A DNA stretch of 64,000 nucleotides. Source: an uncultured Treponema sp. Its GTDB lineage: Bacteria; Spirochaetota; Spirochaetia; Treponematales; Treponemataceae. The translations under genes and the position numbers were made by a program. This document shows positions 15,057 through 26,000 of this stretch, piece by piece (positions within the stretch are counted from its first letter, which is position 1; each line of letters opens with the position of its first letter). Where the stretch lies: the NCBI RefSeq assembly GCF_946187725.1, contig NZ_CAMHSK010000004.1:1-64000 (forward strand), written 5' to 3'. Under the pieces are notes generated by a model that saw only the letters and a program-made list of their open reading frames with translations, was not told where the DNA came from and searched no databases.

Positions 15057-17483
15057 ATGAGTTTTATGACTAAGAAATTGCGTTCATTTGTATCGATTTT
15101 TGCTCTTGCGTTTACGGCATTTGCTCTTATTTCCTGCGGTGATATTGCTGATTCTGCCAGCGAAAAACTTGCAAAAGCAGACGGAAAATGCACTGTTCGT
15201 TTTTCGCTGGAAAATGCTTCCCGACAGGCAAATCCTGAGCATCTTGATCCGAAAAAATTATCCTATACGATTTCGTATTATCAGGTGATAGACGAAACAT
15301 CTGAAGAAGAAAAATCACTTGGCAGTCAAAAAGAACCTCTTTCATATTCTGACTTGATGGATGCAGAACTTGAATTAACTGTTGGCAAATGGTTCTTTGA
15401 GTTGGTCGCATTCAAAAACGGCGGTTCGATTTTACATTCGGTTGTTTCGTATGATGTGGGTAGTAATTATGAGAACACAATCATCTTCAATCTTGAAGAG
15501 TACGCTAATGAAATCGGTACAGGCACCGTTTTAGTTAATTTTACTTATGATAACGAAGATGTCACAAGTGTTACCGCACAGCTTTTGAAATTCCCTTCTT
15601 GTGAAGCTATAAGCGGTTATAACGAAAAATCTTTTACTAAGGCAGAGATTACAGAAAGTGGCACGACATCAAATGTCAATTTTTCACAAGTAGATGTAAA
15701 AACTGGCTCATACATTCTTCTGTTCACTGTAACCCGAAGCGATGAATCCGTTACAAAAACACCGGTATTCGTGATTGTCCGCCCAGGAAGAGAGAGTGCT
15801 TCTTATGAAAGAGAACTCCGTAAAGAAGAATCATATCTTCCATTTGCAATTCATTTCTTGTTTGAGAACGAAAAAGGCGAATATGTAGAGAACGACAAAT
15901 TCCCGACATTCAATGTTACAGAAGAGAATTTCAATTCTTTTGAGACAGTAATTGACGACTGCATTTCGGCGATTATTCAGCAGGGCTACACCGTTTCCGA
16001 GACGAAAGAATCAAGCGACACACCTGTTAAACTTGATGACGGAACTTACGCTATGTACAAGTACTTCGATAAGTTTGAAGTTGAAGCTGTATTGACGGCA
16101 ACAGGTTCTGCGAGCGACATTGAAAAATACAAAGAATTTGGATTCAAATTAACTACTTATAATAACTTCAAATACGAAATCACTTATACAGACGGTGATT
16201 CTATTCTTGACCGCATTGTTTCAACTGGTACTTGGAATGTAAATAGCGACTCTGATTCAATCACAATCACTGAAACTAATTATTTCGATTTCGCTAATTC
16301 TGCGGATATCTCAGAGCTTGCGGGTAATGACTACAAGATGGCGACTGTTGAATCTCCGACGGCACAGAAAATCAACATCAGTGATTCATTCCAGTTTACC
16401 AGTGCGGGCGGCCCTGTAATCACATTCTTGGTCGGTTCTGTTCCTGCAGGTCCGATGCAATTTGATATTACGGTCAGCGGTAGTGCTTTGCCGACTGATA
16501 AAGATCCAAGCACAGTCACAATTTACAGCATCAGTTCACAAAATGCACAGGCTTTGAAAGAAAAACTTGCTTCTTCTGCTTCTAATGCTGATAAGGTTGA
16601 AGCACTTGTTACCCTGCTCGAAAAGCATAACGAAACGACTCCAACTGATGCAACATATCTTGGTCAGTATGAACCTTCTTCTGCTTCTACGACTGAAACC
16701 GTGACAAATCCAATGACTGTAAAAGACGGCGCAATCTCAATCAACGACAGCTACACAACATGGGGAACTATGGGACGCGGAAATGATGTCGCTCTTGTTG
16801 CCCTTGTTGCTTACGGTGACTCATCTAAAATCACTTCTTACTATGTTGGTGTTTCTGATGTGTTTACTGTTGATTCTGCTGAGACAAACACTGTCGAAAT
16901 TTCAGCAAGCTCAATCGGTGTACCATGTAAAGTCGGATTCATTTTGGACGGCAATTCTGATGAAGAAAACAAATATACTGTTTACGCCTCATTGAACACC
17001 CTTGAAATGTCAATTTCTGCTATCGATGCAAAAACAATTACATCTATGGAAAAAGTTCTTGCATCAGACGGTAAACTTCGATTAAGCGGATACACCTACG
17101 ATTCTATATCTAGCATATCTGTATCTAGCGGAATCCCGGAAATTTCCCTTGCTTATAAAACAAAAACTTCTGCGGCAAGCGGCATTTCTGTAACGCTGGG
17201 CGAAGTTGACACAACGGATTTGGGCGAAAACTTCGAAATGAGCGTTACAGAGAGTGACGGTGCTGTAACTGTAACGGCAACACCTATGCTTAACGGCTAC
17301 TCATATCGGTGGTATCTTGAGGGAGAACCTATTGACGGTGCTACCACTAGTTCATACACCTGGACAGAACAGATGATTTCTAATCTTGATGCTGGAACAT
17401 ATACTGTCATGCTTGAGATAACTGATAATACTGGGGCTTCTGGACCGTATTCTGCTTCAACCACTTTCACAGTAACAAAATAG
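15057..17483 (+). CDS. Lipoprotein of the modular array (2 of 7)
   Basis: An 808-residue lipoprotein (lipobox F-A-L-I-S-C, Cys27, then G-D-I-A-D-S, a start shared with array gene 3). The N-terminal 260 residues carry the array's common beta module: a T-V-R-F-S strand, a paired Y-S-D-L-M-D / L-T-V-G-K-W-F-F-E-L segment and a closing V-I-V-R-P-G-R. The middle (270-560) is not recognised. The C-terminus is an Ig/PKD-like domain (T-V-T-A-T-P-M-L-N-G-Y-S-Y-R-W-Y-L) ending YSASTTF, as in array gene 1. The GGGGAGG ribosome site precedes the ATG. A hairpin resembling a terminator follows in the gap before array gene 3, so expression of the array may be graded. Confidence 0.75.
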   Translation: MSFMTKKLRSFVSIFALAFTAFALISCGDIADSASEKLAKADGKCTVRFSLENASRQANPEHLDPKKLSYTISYYQVIDETSEEEKSLGSQKEPLSYSDLMDAELELTVGKWFFELVAFKNGGSILHSVVSYDVGSNYENTIIFNLEEYANEIGTGTVLVNFTYDNEDVTSVTAQLLKFPSCEAISGYNEKSFTKAEITESGTTSNVNFSQVDVKTGSYILLFTVTRSDESVTKTPVFVIVRPGRESASYERELRKEESYLPFAIHFLFENEKGEYVENDKFPTFNVTEENFNSFETVIDDCISAIIQQGYTVSETKESSDTPVKLDDGTYAMYKYFDKFEVEAVLTATGSASDIEKYKEFGFKLTTYNNFKYEITYTDGDSILDRIVSTGTWNVNSDSDSITITETNYFDFANSADISELAGNDYKMATVESPTAQKINISDSFQFTSAGGPVITFLVGSVPAGPMQFDITVSGSALPTDKDPSTVTIYSISSQNAQALKEKLASSASNADKVEALVTLLEKHNETTPTDATYLGQYEPSSASTTETVTNPMTVKDGAISINDSYTTWGTMGRGNDVALVALVAYGDSSKITSYYVGVSDVFTVDSAETNTVEISASSIGVPCKVGFILDGNSDEENKYTVYASLNTLEMSISAIDAKTITSMEKVLASDGKLRLSGYTYDSISSISVSSGIPEISLAYKTKTSAASGISVTLGEVDTTDLGENFEMSVTESDGAVTVTATPMLNGYSYRWYLEGEPIDGATTSSYTWTEQMISNLDAGTYTVMLEITDNTGASGPYSASTTFTVTK

Positions 17484-17503
17484 TCATCTAAAAAAGTCAT
17501 TTC

Positions 17504-17541
17504 GCGGGAGCATTGGCACTAGTCGGTGTTCCCGCTTCTTT
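17504..17541 (+). terminator. Probable terminator or attenuator within the lipoprotein array
   Basis: A nine-pair stem with one G-U (17504-17512 with 17527-17535, GCGGGAGCA / TGTTCCCGC) is followed by TTCTTTT. It lies between array genes 2 and 3. Confidence 0.55.
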
Positions 17542-17566
17542 TAAGTAGTAATAAATGAGGAAAAAT

Positions 17567-20500
17567 ATGAAAAAAGTAAAGAGATGGACCGGGCTTCTTG
17601 CTCTTTTGTTTTTTGCTTCTTGTGGTGATATTACGGATTCCGTTAAAGACGGTGCAGCCCAAAAGACCTTCGGTAAGGCTCGCGTTACGCTTTCTGTAAA
17701 TTCTTCCTTTGCAAAGACAATTATGCCTGTAAATGCAGGTGAATCAGATTTCACAAAAATCGAACTTACAGCCAAAAAATTTGAAAAAATCACCGCCACT
17801 TATGAGGCTTATGATTTGAACGAAGAAGATTCAGATTCGGTTGCAAAAATCTGGCTTTCTTCTGCTGCGGGTGGCGCTCAAAAATCAGCGTATGAGGCAA
17901 TGACACAAGATACTGTGCTGCTTGATTGCGGAAATTACATTTTTACGCTCAATCTTTATACAGATTCTAAACTTAACGATGAGCCGAATTACCGTCTTTT
18001 GCAGTCAGCAACTCTTGGTGATTCGGAAAATGCCTTTGCTGTCACTGAGGATACGACAAGCCTTGCTTTTGCGGCAGAATATGTTCAGGCGACGGGCGAT
18101 CTTGCACTGACTTTTAAGTGGAAAATAGAGTCTGGCAGCACAAATCGAATCGGAAAGATTGAAGCCGGACTTTTTACATTAGAAAGCAAGGCTCGGACAG
18201 CATATTCAAACGGCAGCACTAGCTATGATTTTGAAGCACTTTCGGTTTCAACGACTTCTGAAACTTCATTTTCAGCAGAATATTCAAAAAGCGATTTGCA
18301 GAATGGCACTTACTATCTGAAATACCGCGTTTATGACTCTACAGGTGCAGTGATTTTGAACACGATTCTTGATGTGGTTAAGATTCAGGGCTACAAAACC
18401 GAAAAAACGATAACACTCGAGCTTGAAAAAATTAATGCACTTCAGCGAAATGCCAGCGGAGTAATTTTACTCCCTTCTTATGAAGATTCACAGCTTCGAT
18501 TTAACTGCGCGCCAGAAGGCAAACTCTACCTGAATCAGGGCACTATTCAAATTGATGCGTTTGACCCGGCCGGAGAGAAAATCGATACTTCTGCCATTTC
18601 TGCAAAACTTTTCTACGGTGGAACGGAACTTGACGGTTCTTTCTATGAATGGAACGATGACGGATTTGTCTTAATCGGTACCGGCTCAAAACTTGTTACC
18701 GGCGGAACTTACCAGCTTTATGTGACCGCCACTGCTACAGTTGATTCTAAAGAGATTACGGAATCTGCCCTGTTTGAAATCACTGTGGAAGAAAAAGAAT
18801 ATTACTATGTTGATGTTACGAACGACAGCGAATATGCGACAACGCTTGCTTCATATATGAAAAATCTTGACGGGGATGCGATTCTTGAAGTTTCTGGAGA
18901 AGGTGTTGATACATATATCGATAGTGACGATTCATCTAACAATGTGACTGGAACGCTCAGAACTATTTCAAATGCAATTCAAGGAGATTCCAGTGACGGC
19001 TACAATAACCTTGCATATTCTGTGGAACTTGATATGTCTGAGGTAACAGGTGTTACAAAAGTTGCCAGTGGCGACATTCAGGCAATTACACTTTGTGCAG
19101 TGGAGCTTCCAAAAACCGTTACATCAATTGAAACAAGGGGCTTTTCTATGTCATCTGTTTATGTGTCGAACAGGGATGTCTATAGCAAGCTGGAGGCCGT
19201 TACAATTTCGTCTGGTATTACAAGCATTGCATCTAATCCGTTCTATAACTGCTCAGCGCTTAAAAAAATTTCTGTAGCAGAAGGAAACGAAAACTTTTCT
19301 ACAGCCATGGATGGAACAATTCTGCTTGCAAACGAAAGTGATGGTGTAAAAAAACTAGTCTGTACAGCAACTGTCTCTTTTGAAGAAATTGATTTTGCTT
19401 CCAGTGAACTTTCATCTGTTAAATCTCTTGAAGAATCTGCCTTTAAAAATGCAGAATCAATTGGAACGGTCAAAAATCTTGCCAATATCACTAGTTTAGG
19501 AAATAAAGCGTTTGAATATAAGACTATTGATTCCCTTACCATTGCAAATATTCCGACTCTTGAAGATGGTGTTTATCCGTTCTATAACACGACGGTAAAA
19601 AATCTTACTATTGATTGCGATGTTACGGAAGAAAATTTTGAAGACTTTGAAAAATTTGTTGCATATCTTGATACGACTTCTTATTATCATTCAAGATCGG
19701 GTATAGCAAACATTGAGAAACTTGTGTTCAACGGCTACGCGTATATTAAAGATACTTCTTCACCATCAAGTAGTGCTACTAACGGTAAGGTCGATGCATA
19801 CATGTTCTATAGTTCTAATTCAACGCTTGAGATTATTCAATTCAATAAAGGCGCCTATGTCGGAAAATATCAGTTCCAAAAGGAATTCTCAAAACTTAAG
19901 ACCGTTACTTTTGCCGGTTCTGAAGAATCTGTAATCGGGGATTCTGCATTTGCAGAGAATTCTAGTTTAACAACTCTCACCTTGACTGGAGTTACAACTA
20001 TTGGTGATTATGCCTTTAATGCAAACTCTGGTCTTGAAGCACTCTCTATTCCTGCTACTGTTACAAGTCTTGCTGAAACAGCATTTAGCGGCTGTTCTGG
20101 AATCGAAAGTCTTGAAGTAGAAAGTGGTAATACAAATTATAAATCTTCACCTAATGGACAGTTCCTTATAACTGCTGACGGTGCACTTATGTTAGCTATT
20201 GGTGACATCTCTGATCTTGATTTTACAAACTCTGGAGTAAAAACAATTTCTAAAGATCCATTCTGGAATCGTGAAACTCTCATTACAAAACTGAATTTGT
20301 CAGGAGTTGAACATCTTGGTCAGCAGGCATTCTATAATTGTCAAAATCTTGCTGAGGTTGAATGGGGAACAACCCTTAAATCTATAGGAGAATTGGCATT
20401 CTATAGCATAAATATAACTGATATTACCCTTCCTGATTCAATTATAGCTCTTGCACCAAGTGCTTTCCAAGAGTATGTCGCAACAGGAACGGCAACCCAG

Positions 20501-20782
20501 TACACCTCATTCACAATTGGCGGAGTTGGGGCAGATTCTGCAAGCCAGCCAACTAACTGGTATATGTTAAAAGGTTCTGATAAGGCAACTCTGTGGCAAA
20601 ATTATATCGACAACAAACCAAGTACAATTACTGAAAGTGATGATATTGTCAAACTTCCTGCAAGTGGTTCAACGGAAACAGTAATCCAAACTATTCAGAC
20701 AGATGTTTGCAATCAATATCAAAGAAGCAATAATAAATGGACAGGAAACGGATATTATTACTATCGTTTTGTCAGCGAATAA
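17567..20782 (+). CDS. BspA-type leucine-rich-repeat lipoprotein (array 3 of 7)
   Basis: A 1071-residue lipoprotein (lipobox L-F-F-A-S-C, Cys19). It has the common N-terminal module (about 35-285) that starts at K-T-I-M-P and ends at V-K-I-Q-G-Y-K-T-E-K-T; the same landmarks recur in array gene 5. An Ig-like domain follows (about 300-400). Residues 430-1000 hold irregular BspA/LRR_5-type leucine-rich repeats, recognisable from repeated S-I-E-T-R-G-F, AFYNCQNLAEVEW, G-D-S-A-F-A-E-N-S-S-L-T-T-L and I-G-D-Y-A-F units. Such repeats mediate binding to host proteins or other bacteria in oral and gut species. The Met at 17567 is used because AGGA lies just before it; a Met four codons earlier has no site. 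It is a probable surface adhesin. Confidence 0.85.
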   Translation: MKKVKRWTGLLALLFFASCGDITDSVKDGAAQKTFGKARVTLSVNSSFAKTIMPVNAGESDFTKIELTAKKFEKITATYEAYDLNEEDSDSVAKIWLSSAAGGAQKSAYEAMTQDTVLLDCGNYIFTLNLYTDSKLNDEPNYRLLQSATLGDSENAFAVTEDTTSLAFAAEYVQATGDLALTFKWKIESGSTNRIGKIEAGLFTLESKARTAYSNGSTSYDFEALSVSTTSETSFSAEYSKSDLQNGTYYLKYRVYDSTGAVILNTILDVVKIQGYKTEKTITLELEKINALQRNASGVILLPSYEDSQLRFNCAPEGKLYLNQGTIQIDAFDPAGEKIDTSAISAKLFYGGTELDGSFYEWNDDGFVLIGTGSKLVTGGTYQLYVTATATVDSKEITESALFEITVEEKEYYYVDVTNDSEYATTLASYMKNLDGDAILEVSGEGVDTYIDSDDSSNNVTGTLRTISNAIQGDSSDGYNNLAYSVELDMSEVTGVTKVASGDIQAITLCAVELPKTVTSIETRGFSMSSVYVSNRDVYSKLEAVTISSGITSIASNPFYNCSALKKISVAEGNENFSTAMDGTILLANESDGVKKLVCTATVSFEEIDFASSELSSVKSLEESAFKNAESIGTVKNLANITSLGNKAFEYKTIDSLTIANIPTLEDGVYPFYNTTVKNLTIDCDVTEENFEDFEKFVAYLDTTSYYHSRSGIANIEKLVFNGYAYIKDTSSPSSSATNGKVDAYMFYSSNSTLEIIQFNKGAYVGKYQFQKEFSKLKTVTFAGSEESVIGDSAFAENSSLTTLTLTGVTTIGDYAFNANSGLEALSIPATVTSLAETAFSGCSGIESLEVESGNTNYKSSPNGQFLITADGALMLAIGDISDLDFTNSGVKTISKDPFWNRETLITKLNLSGVEHLGQQAFYNCQNLAEVEWGTTLKSIGELAFYSINITDITLPDSIIALAPSAFQEYVATGTATQYTSFTIGGVGADSASQPTNWYMLKGSDKATLWQNYIDNKPSTITESDDIVKLPASGSTETVIQTIQTDVCNQYQRSNNKWTGNGYYYYRFVSE

Positions 20783-20797
20783 TCAGAGAGGTTAAAT

Positions 20798-22939
20798 ATG
20801 AAAAAGGTATGTAAACTGTCTTTATCTGTGGCAATTTCGCTAATTTTGACGGCGGGGTTTTTCTCTTGTTCTGATGCTGCAACTGAAGATCACAAAAATG
20901 AAAGTTCAGAAAAAGTTTGCTCTGTGGGCGGAAAACTTGATTTGGGAAGTGCTCTTCCTTCGGAACTTGTTCCATCTCTTTATGGTGCAAAAAATGCTTC
21001 CCGCTCGGCGACAAGTTCTTTTGAAACGGATTTGAATTATCGTCTCTATGCTTATCATCTTAAAGAATCTCAGGATGTTACAGGTGCAACTGTTTATGAG
21101 CATGCGTCTGACGAGTATCAGGTTGGTTCGGTGGATAAAAATGAAATGACCTGGTCTGTGGTTTTGAATCAAATCGGTAAATGGGAAATCGAAATTACGT
21201 TGTGGCATGATTTTGACAATGATTCTTCTTCAGCAGTCTATATTCTGCGCGGAACAAATATTGTTTCTGTGGATGAGCTTGATTTTGGCTCGTCTATGGA
21301 GTGCGAGAATGTTTCATTAAAACCATGGGCTGACACTCGTATCAGCGGTTCAATCAATCTCGCAATTACCGTTCCCGATGAAGTGACTTCTGTATCTTTT
21401 ACATCAGCTGAACAGACCGAAACAGAAACTCCTGTCATCTCTGGTACAAGCACTGTTTCATCAAACAAAGCTGTAATAACGGCAACAAAAATCCCGGCCG
21501 GAACTTACAATGTGACATTTGTTTTCCATAAAACTGCTGGTGATTCGGGCGTTTACAGCTGCAAGGAAACAATCAATGTTTTGTCTGGCTTTACGACAGA
21601 CACCTGGTACGGCACGGCTCCTTATTTCATGATGCGCGAAAATTCTAGCGGCGGAATGGACACAAGCTTTGTTCTTTCGGAAGATTTGCTCAAATCTTAC
21701 AAATCTTCACAGACAGTTGCTGCTGATGAATACCCGATTGTTCTTTATGACCGCGACCATGCTAAAAAGGGCAAGGAATTTGAAAATCCGGCTCCTGGCT
21801 TGAATGTTTTCACTACACTTTCACCGAATGCAAAAATTGGTGACGGCATGACGCTTGCAGACGGAAAAATCTCTCAGATTAAAGATTTTGCGATTGATCC
21901 TGCAACACAGAAGATTTACACGCTTGAAGAAACAGCAAAGGGTGAACTGCGAAAAATCGTAGAATATCCGTCTTATGCAGGTTATGCAATCGGAAAGACT
22001 TATGCTCAGAATTTCACAAGCGATACAATCAGCGCAACCTTCGAAACTTTCACGGTCTACAATGGAGAGGTTTACGCATATTCTTCTATAAACGGGTCAA
22101 TATTCAAAACTGTAGACGGCAAATTTACGCGTTTTCCTATGGTGGATGAATCAGGTAGCGATTTGACTATGCCAAGTCCAATGCGCTCTGTAAAACTTGC
22201 TGCTTACGGAAAGTATTTGTACATGACTTTCACAGGCGGTGCATCTGACACAGGCTATTCTCTTTATGTCAAAAAATTCGAAGTCTCAGGCACAAATCTC
22301 AAGCAGGTGGCATCCCTTGAGAAAAACTTTACCGATTTGGGAATTTATGGTGTTACTGACGGTGAATATCAATTGGAAGATTATAGCTATTTGGACATCA
22401 CTGACATTCAGCCGAATTCTACTGGAACGGAGCTGTATATTCTGGCTTCTGAACATGTTTATGAATATCATGGCGATAGTTATCGCTCAGAGAGCCGCGG
22501 AGGAATCATCAAAATCACTAATACAGAGACTGAAACGACTTCTGGCGGTGCAACTGTGGTGAATCATGCGCTTGCTTTGCATGATTTTAAGGCCAGCGGG
22601 GCAACAGAAAGCGTCTGGATTTACGGCTGGACTTACGGGGCATGGTATCCTGTTGATGACAGTTCAAGCACTGTTTCAGACACAAAGTATTTCTATGGCT
22701 GCTCAAAATTCCTTGCGAAAAAGCCTGATGAACTTGTGATTGCTGATGAGGGCGGTTACGAATACGACGAAAATAAGCGAAAGAATAAAAATCGTGTGGT
22801 AACAGTAAATCTTGCGACTTTTGCCATGCAGAGCATTGTTGATGTGGATGCCGGTTTTGACTGGTGGGTTAAGGCGGATCCTGAATCTGGCTACGGTGGT
22901 TACTCTAACGGTTCAGATTACAGCACTTGCGGTTTTTAA
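20798..22939 (+). CDS. Lipoprotein with the array's C-terminal repeat domain (4 of 7)
   Basis: A 713-residue lipoprotein (lipobox A-G-F-F-S-C, Cys24). Residues 45-260 form a beta module with R-S-A-T-S-S, a W-E-I-E-I-T-L-W strand and a closing GGFTTDTWYG-like element (here S-G-F-T-T-D-T-W-Y-G). Residues 270-690 look like propeller-style or repeat beta strands (F-A-I-D-P-A-T-Q-K-I-Y, Y-G-K-Y-L-Y-M-T-F, T-E-L-Y-I-L-A-S). They end with the conserved P-D-E-L-V-I-A-D-E-G block and K-N-R-V-V-T-V-N-L. Array genes 6 and 7 share this C-terminal domain. No catalytic motif is recognised. The start has a GAGAGG site, and the stop of gene 3 is 15 bases upstream. Confidence 0.78.
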   Translation: MKKVCKLSLSVAISLILTAGFFSCSDAATEDHKNESSEKVCSVGGKLDLGSALPSELVPSLYGAKNASRSATSSFETDLNYRLYAYHLKESQDVTGATVYEHASDEYQVGSVDKNEMTWSVVLNQIGKWEIEITLWHDFDNDSSSAVYILRGTNIVSVDELDFGSSMECENVSLKPWADTRISGSINLAITVPDEVTSVSFTSAEQTETETPVISGTSTVSSNKAVITATKIPAGTYNVTFVFHKTAGDSGVYSCKETINVLSGFTTDTWYGTAPYFMMRENSSGGMDTSFVLSEDLLKSYKSSQTVAADEYPIVLYDRDHAKKGKEFENPAPGLNVFTTLSPNAKIGDGMTLADGKISQIKDFAIDPATQKIYTLEETAKGELRKIVEYPSYAGYAIGKTYAQNFTSDTISATFETFTVYNGEVYAYSSINGSIFKTVDGKFTRFPMVDESGSDLTMPSPMRSVKLAAYGKYLYMTFTGGASDTGYSLYVKKFEVSGTNLKQVASLEKNFTDLGIYGVTDGEYQLEDYSYLDITDIQPNSTGTELYILASEHVYEYHGDSYRSESRGGIIKITNTETETTSGGATVVNHALALHDFKASGATESVWIYGWTYGAWYPVDDSSSTVSDTKYFYGCSKFLAKKPDELVIADEGGYEYDENKRKNKNRVVTVNLATFAMQSIVDVDAGFDWWVKADPESGYGGYSNGSDYSTCGF

Positions 22940-23023
22940 TAGAAGCATCTGAACTGCTTAGGTAATTGTAAAAAAGTAAAATCTCTGCTATTTTCTTGTA
23001 CAGCATAAAATTGAGGAAAAAAT

Positions 23024-26000
23024 ATGAAAAAAGTGATTGAAAAGATTGTCGGAGGGCTTTCTGGAATCTTGCTTGCGGCCCTTGTCTTGGCGGGCTGCTC
23101 GGATTTAAATGAGCCCAAAAATGATGTGCGCACTGGCGGAAAGGTTAAAATCTCCTTTTCCGTTGGAAATTTGGACTCGCGTACGATTATGCCTTTGAAC
23201 CTGACCGAAGATGAGGTGGTCAAGGCAGTGATTACGGCTAAACAGCTTCAGATTAACGGTGAATATTCAGCGTACTCTTTTGATGAAAAAGAATCTCTTG
23301 AATGGGAAGCGGGCTTAAAAAACGGCACTCAGCTGAATGCGCTCGACATGATGCGTGCGGATTCAGTTACGCTTGATACAGGCACTTACAATTTCACACT
23401 TGAGCTTTATGCAGATATTAATGGAACCGAATCTGTAGTTCAGGCTGGCGAGATTCTGGCAAAAACAATCGAATCAGACGGAAATACAATCGTTTTTGAT
23501 GAAATGAGCTATGTCAGAGAGTGCGGCGACCTTGCAATCACGCTTACATGGGATTATACCGAAGGCAGAAATCCAATCGGCAAGGTTGTGGCAGGGCTTT
23601 ATACACTTGAAAGCAAAGGCGTAGACAGTGCCCTTGATTATTCTGAAAATCCAGTTGAGTTAACGATAATCGCAGAATCAGATTCTGCGAGCGTAAACTA
23701 CACCGTTTTGGATGTGCCGAACGGAAGCTATTTATTGAAGATAAAACTTTACGATTCAGAAGACACAACAAAACTCCTCAATACAATTTCTGACATCGTA
23801 AAAATCCACGGATTTAAGACCAAAAAGACGATTGAACTCGACCTTGAAAAAGTGAATGTGCTTTACAAGGTGAGCTACAATTTGAACGGCGGCTCTTGGG
23901 GCGAAGGTGAAGAGGAATCCAAGAACGACACACGCCGAAACGCTTACACGGCAGTCGCTTTGGATGAAGAAATTCCTGTCCGCGAAGGCTTTGAATTTGG
24001 CGGCTGGTATACTGACGAAGATTGCACCGATGAGAACGAAATTTCTGAAATCTCGGCAGGGCTTGAAAGCGCACATGATTACACGCTTTACGCAAAATGG
24101 AACAAAACTGAAGAAACAGGCATTTCCGTTACTCTTAAAGTTGATGAAACAAGCGACATTTCTTTTGTGCCGAATGCGAATAACGAACTTGTAACAATCG
24201 ATGGCAAAAACATCATAATTACGGCAGTAACTGAAGTCGGTGAGGGCGAATCTAAAAAATCACTTGAAACCTACACATGGAAAGTTGACGGCGAAGTTCA
24301 GACTTCAAATGAAAATACGCTCAGAATTGACGCAAGTGCTTATCCAAGCGGCGTTTATACCATTTCTCTGATTGCAGTGGATGAAGCCGGCGAATATTAT
24401 TCATGCCTTGCACAGGTCGAATGGAAGCGAAAATACACAATCACTTTTGATACAACAAATGCTCCTTCAACAGTTGATTTGAGCGGATTTGCAGAACAGC
24501 TTGCTCAACAGTATGTAATAGAAGGAAGTCGCGTAGTAGAGCCAGAACTTGTGGTTACAGGTGAGACAACTATTGATTACGCACCGACTTACGGCTGGTA
24601 CACTGACAGCAAATTTACTGAACTGTTTGATTTTAATGTTACTCCAACACAGAACTTGACCCTTTATGGCTGCTGGGATATCGATACGATTTATGTCGGT
24701 CAGAATGGTTCTTCTGGAACTGGCCGTGGAACTGCAGCAATGCCTCTTAGAACAGTTGCTGATGCAGTAGCACTTATGAACGATTCTTCAAAAGACTACA
24801 CGATTGTAATTGACGGTGAAGTCAGCGGAGGTCAGATAATCGCTGATACGAATGATAACGGTGTAATAACTGTAATTGCGGCAAACTCAATCACTCTTAG
24901 AGGTAAAACTAGCAATGAAAAGGACAGCTTGAAGGGTGCTGGCACAGGTCCAGTACTCTCAGTCACAACGGGCACACCTATTACAATCGAAAATCTTACG
25001 ATTACCGGCGGAATTTCAGAAGGCCAAAACGGCGGCGGTATTATACTTAATGCTGGAGCAAAACTCACTCTTGGTGAAGGTGCTTTGATTACAGGAAACA
25101 CTGCTGAAGTTCGTGGTGGCGGTATTTATGCAGCAGGTGATCATATCGAAATTACCATGAATAGCGGCGCAAAAGTCACAAATAATAGTTTGACTCATAG
25201 TGGTGAAACTGTAGACGGAGACTATATTTATGACGGTGGAGCTGGTATCTTTATTTCAGGTGATGGCATAGCAGATACTGATACACTTCCAGTGCTTGTT
25301 GTTAATGAGGGTGCTGAAATTGGTGCGAATTTCTCTCCATATCTTAGACGAGGTGGTGGTGTTCATGTAAACAATGCCAAAATGCAAATTGCAGGTGGTA
25401 TGATAACCGGAAATGTTGCTGGTGATTGTGCCGCAAATGTTTATGTCAATGGTGCTAATTCTCTCGTAACAATGACAAGCGGTGAAATCTCTTATGGACA
25501 GGCTGACAGTACGGATTGCTGGGGTACAAATGCTTACGGTGGCGGTCTTGTTCTGCATGGCGGTAAGTTTACGATGTCTGGCGGAAAAATCTGCAATAAT
25601 ATGGCGAAACCGGATGCAGGGGCAGCAGGAAATTCTGCGGGCGTTCTGATTGGTAGCAATTGTACCTTTGAAATGACCGGCGGTGAAATCAGCAAAAACT
25701 ATGTTGTTGATTCTGGAACTTGCACAATTAAGGGCGGTGCCGTTTGTCTTGACAATGCAAGCAGTGTCTTTAGAATTGGTGGAACTGCCGTAATTCGTTC
25801 TGATGCTGAAACAGGTATTGGTAATAACGATGTTTATCTTGGATATACGGAAGATAGCAATCATAATGTAGTCGGATATGCAAAAATCACGATTATTGGT
25901 GAATTGTCTGCAAGCACTGTAGCAACAATTACCCCTTCTGCTTACGATGCTAGTGTTACATGGCTTGAAGTCAGCAATGTTACACAAGAAGGCATGACTT

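Noticed and set aside
25256-25987. A 243-residue open frame on the minus strand opposite the beta-helix region
   Set aside because: It is a shadow of the repetitive codon pattern of the plus-strand lipoprotein gene, has an odd Thr/Ile/Cys/Asn-rich composition and no ribosome site.
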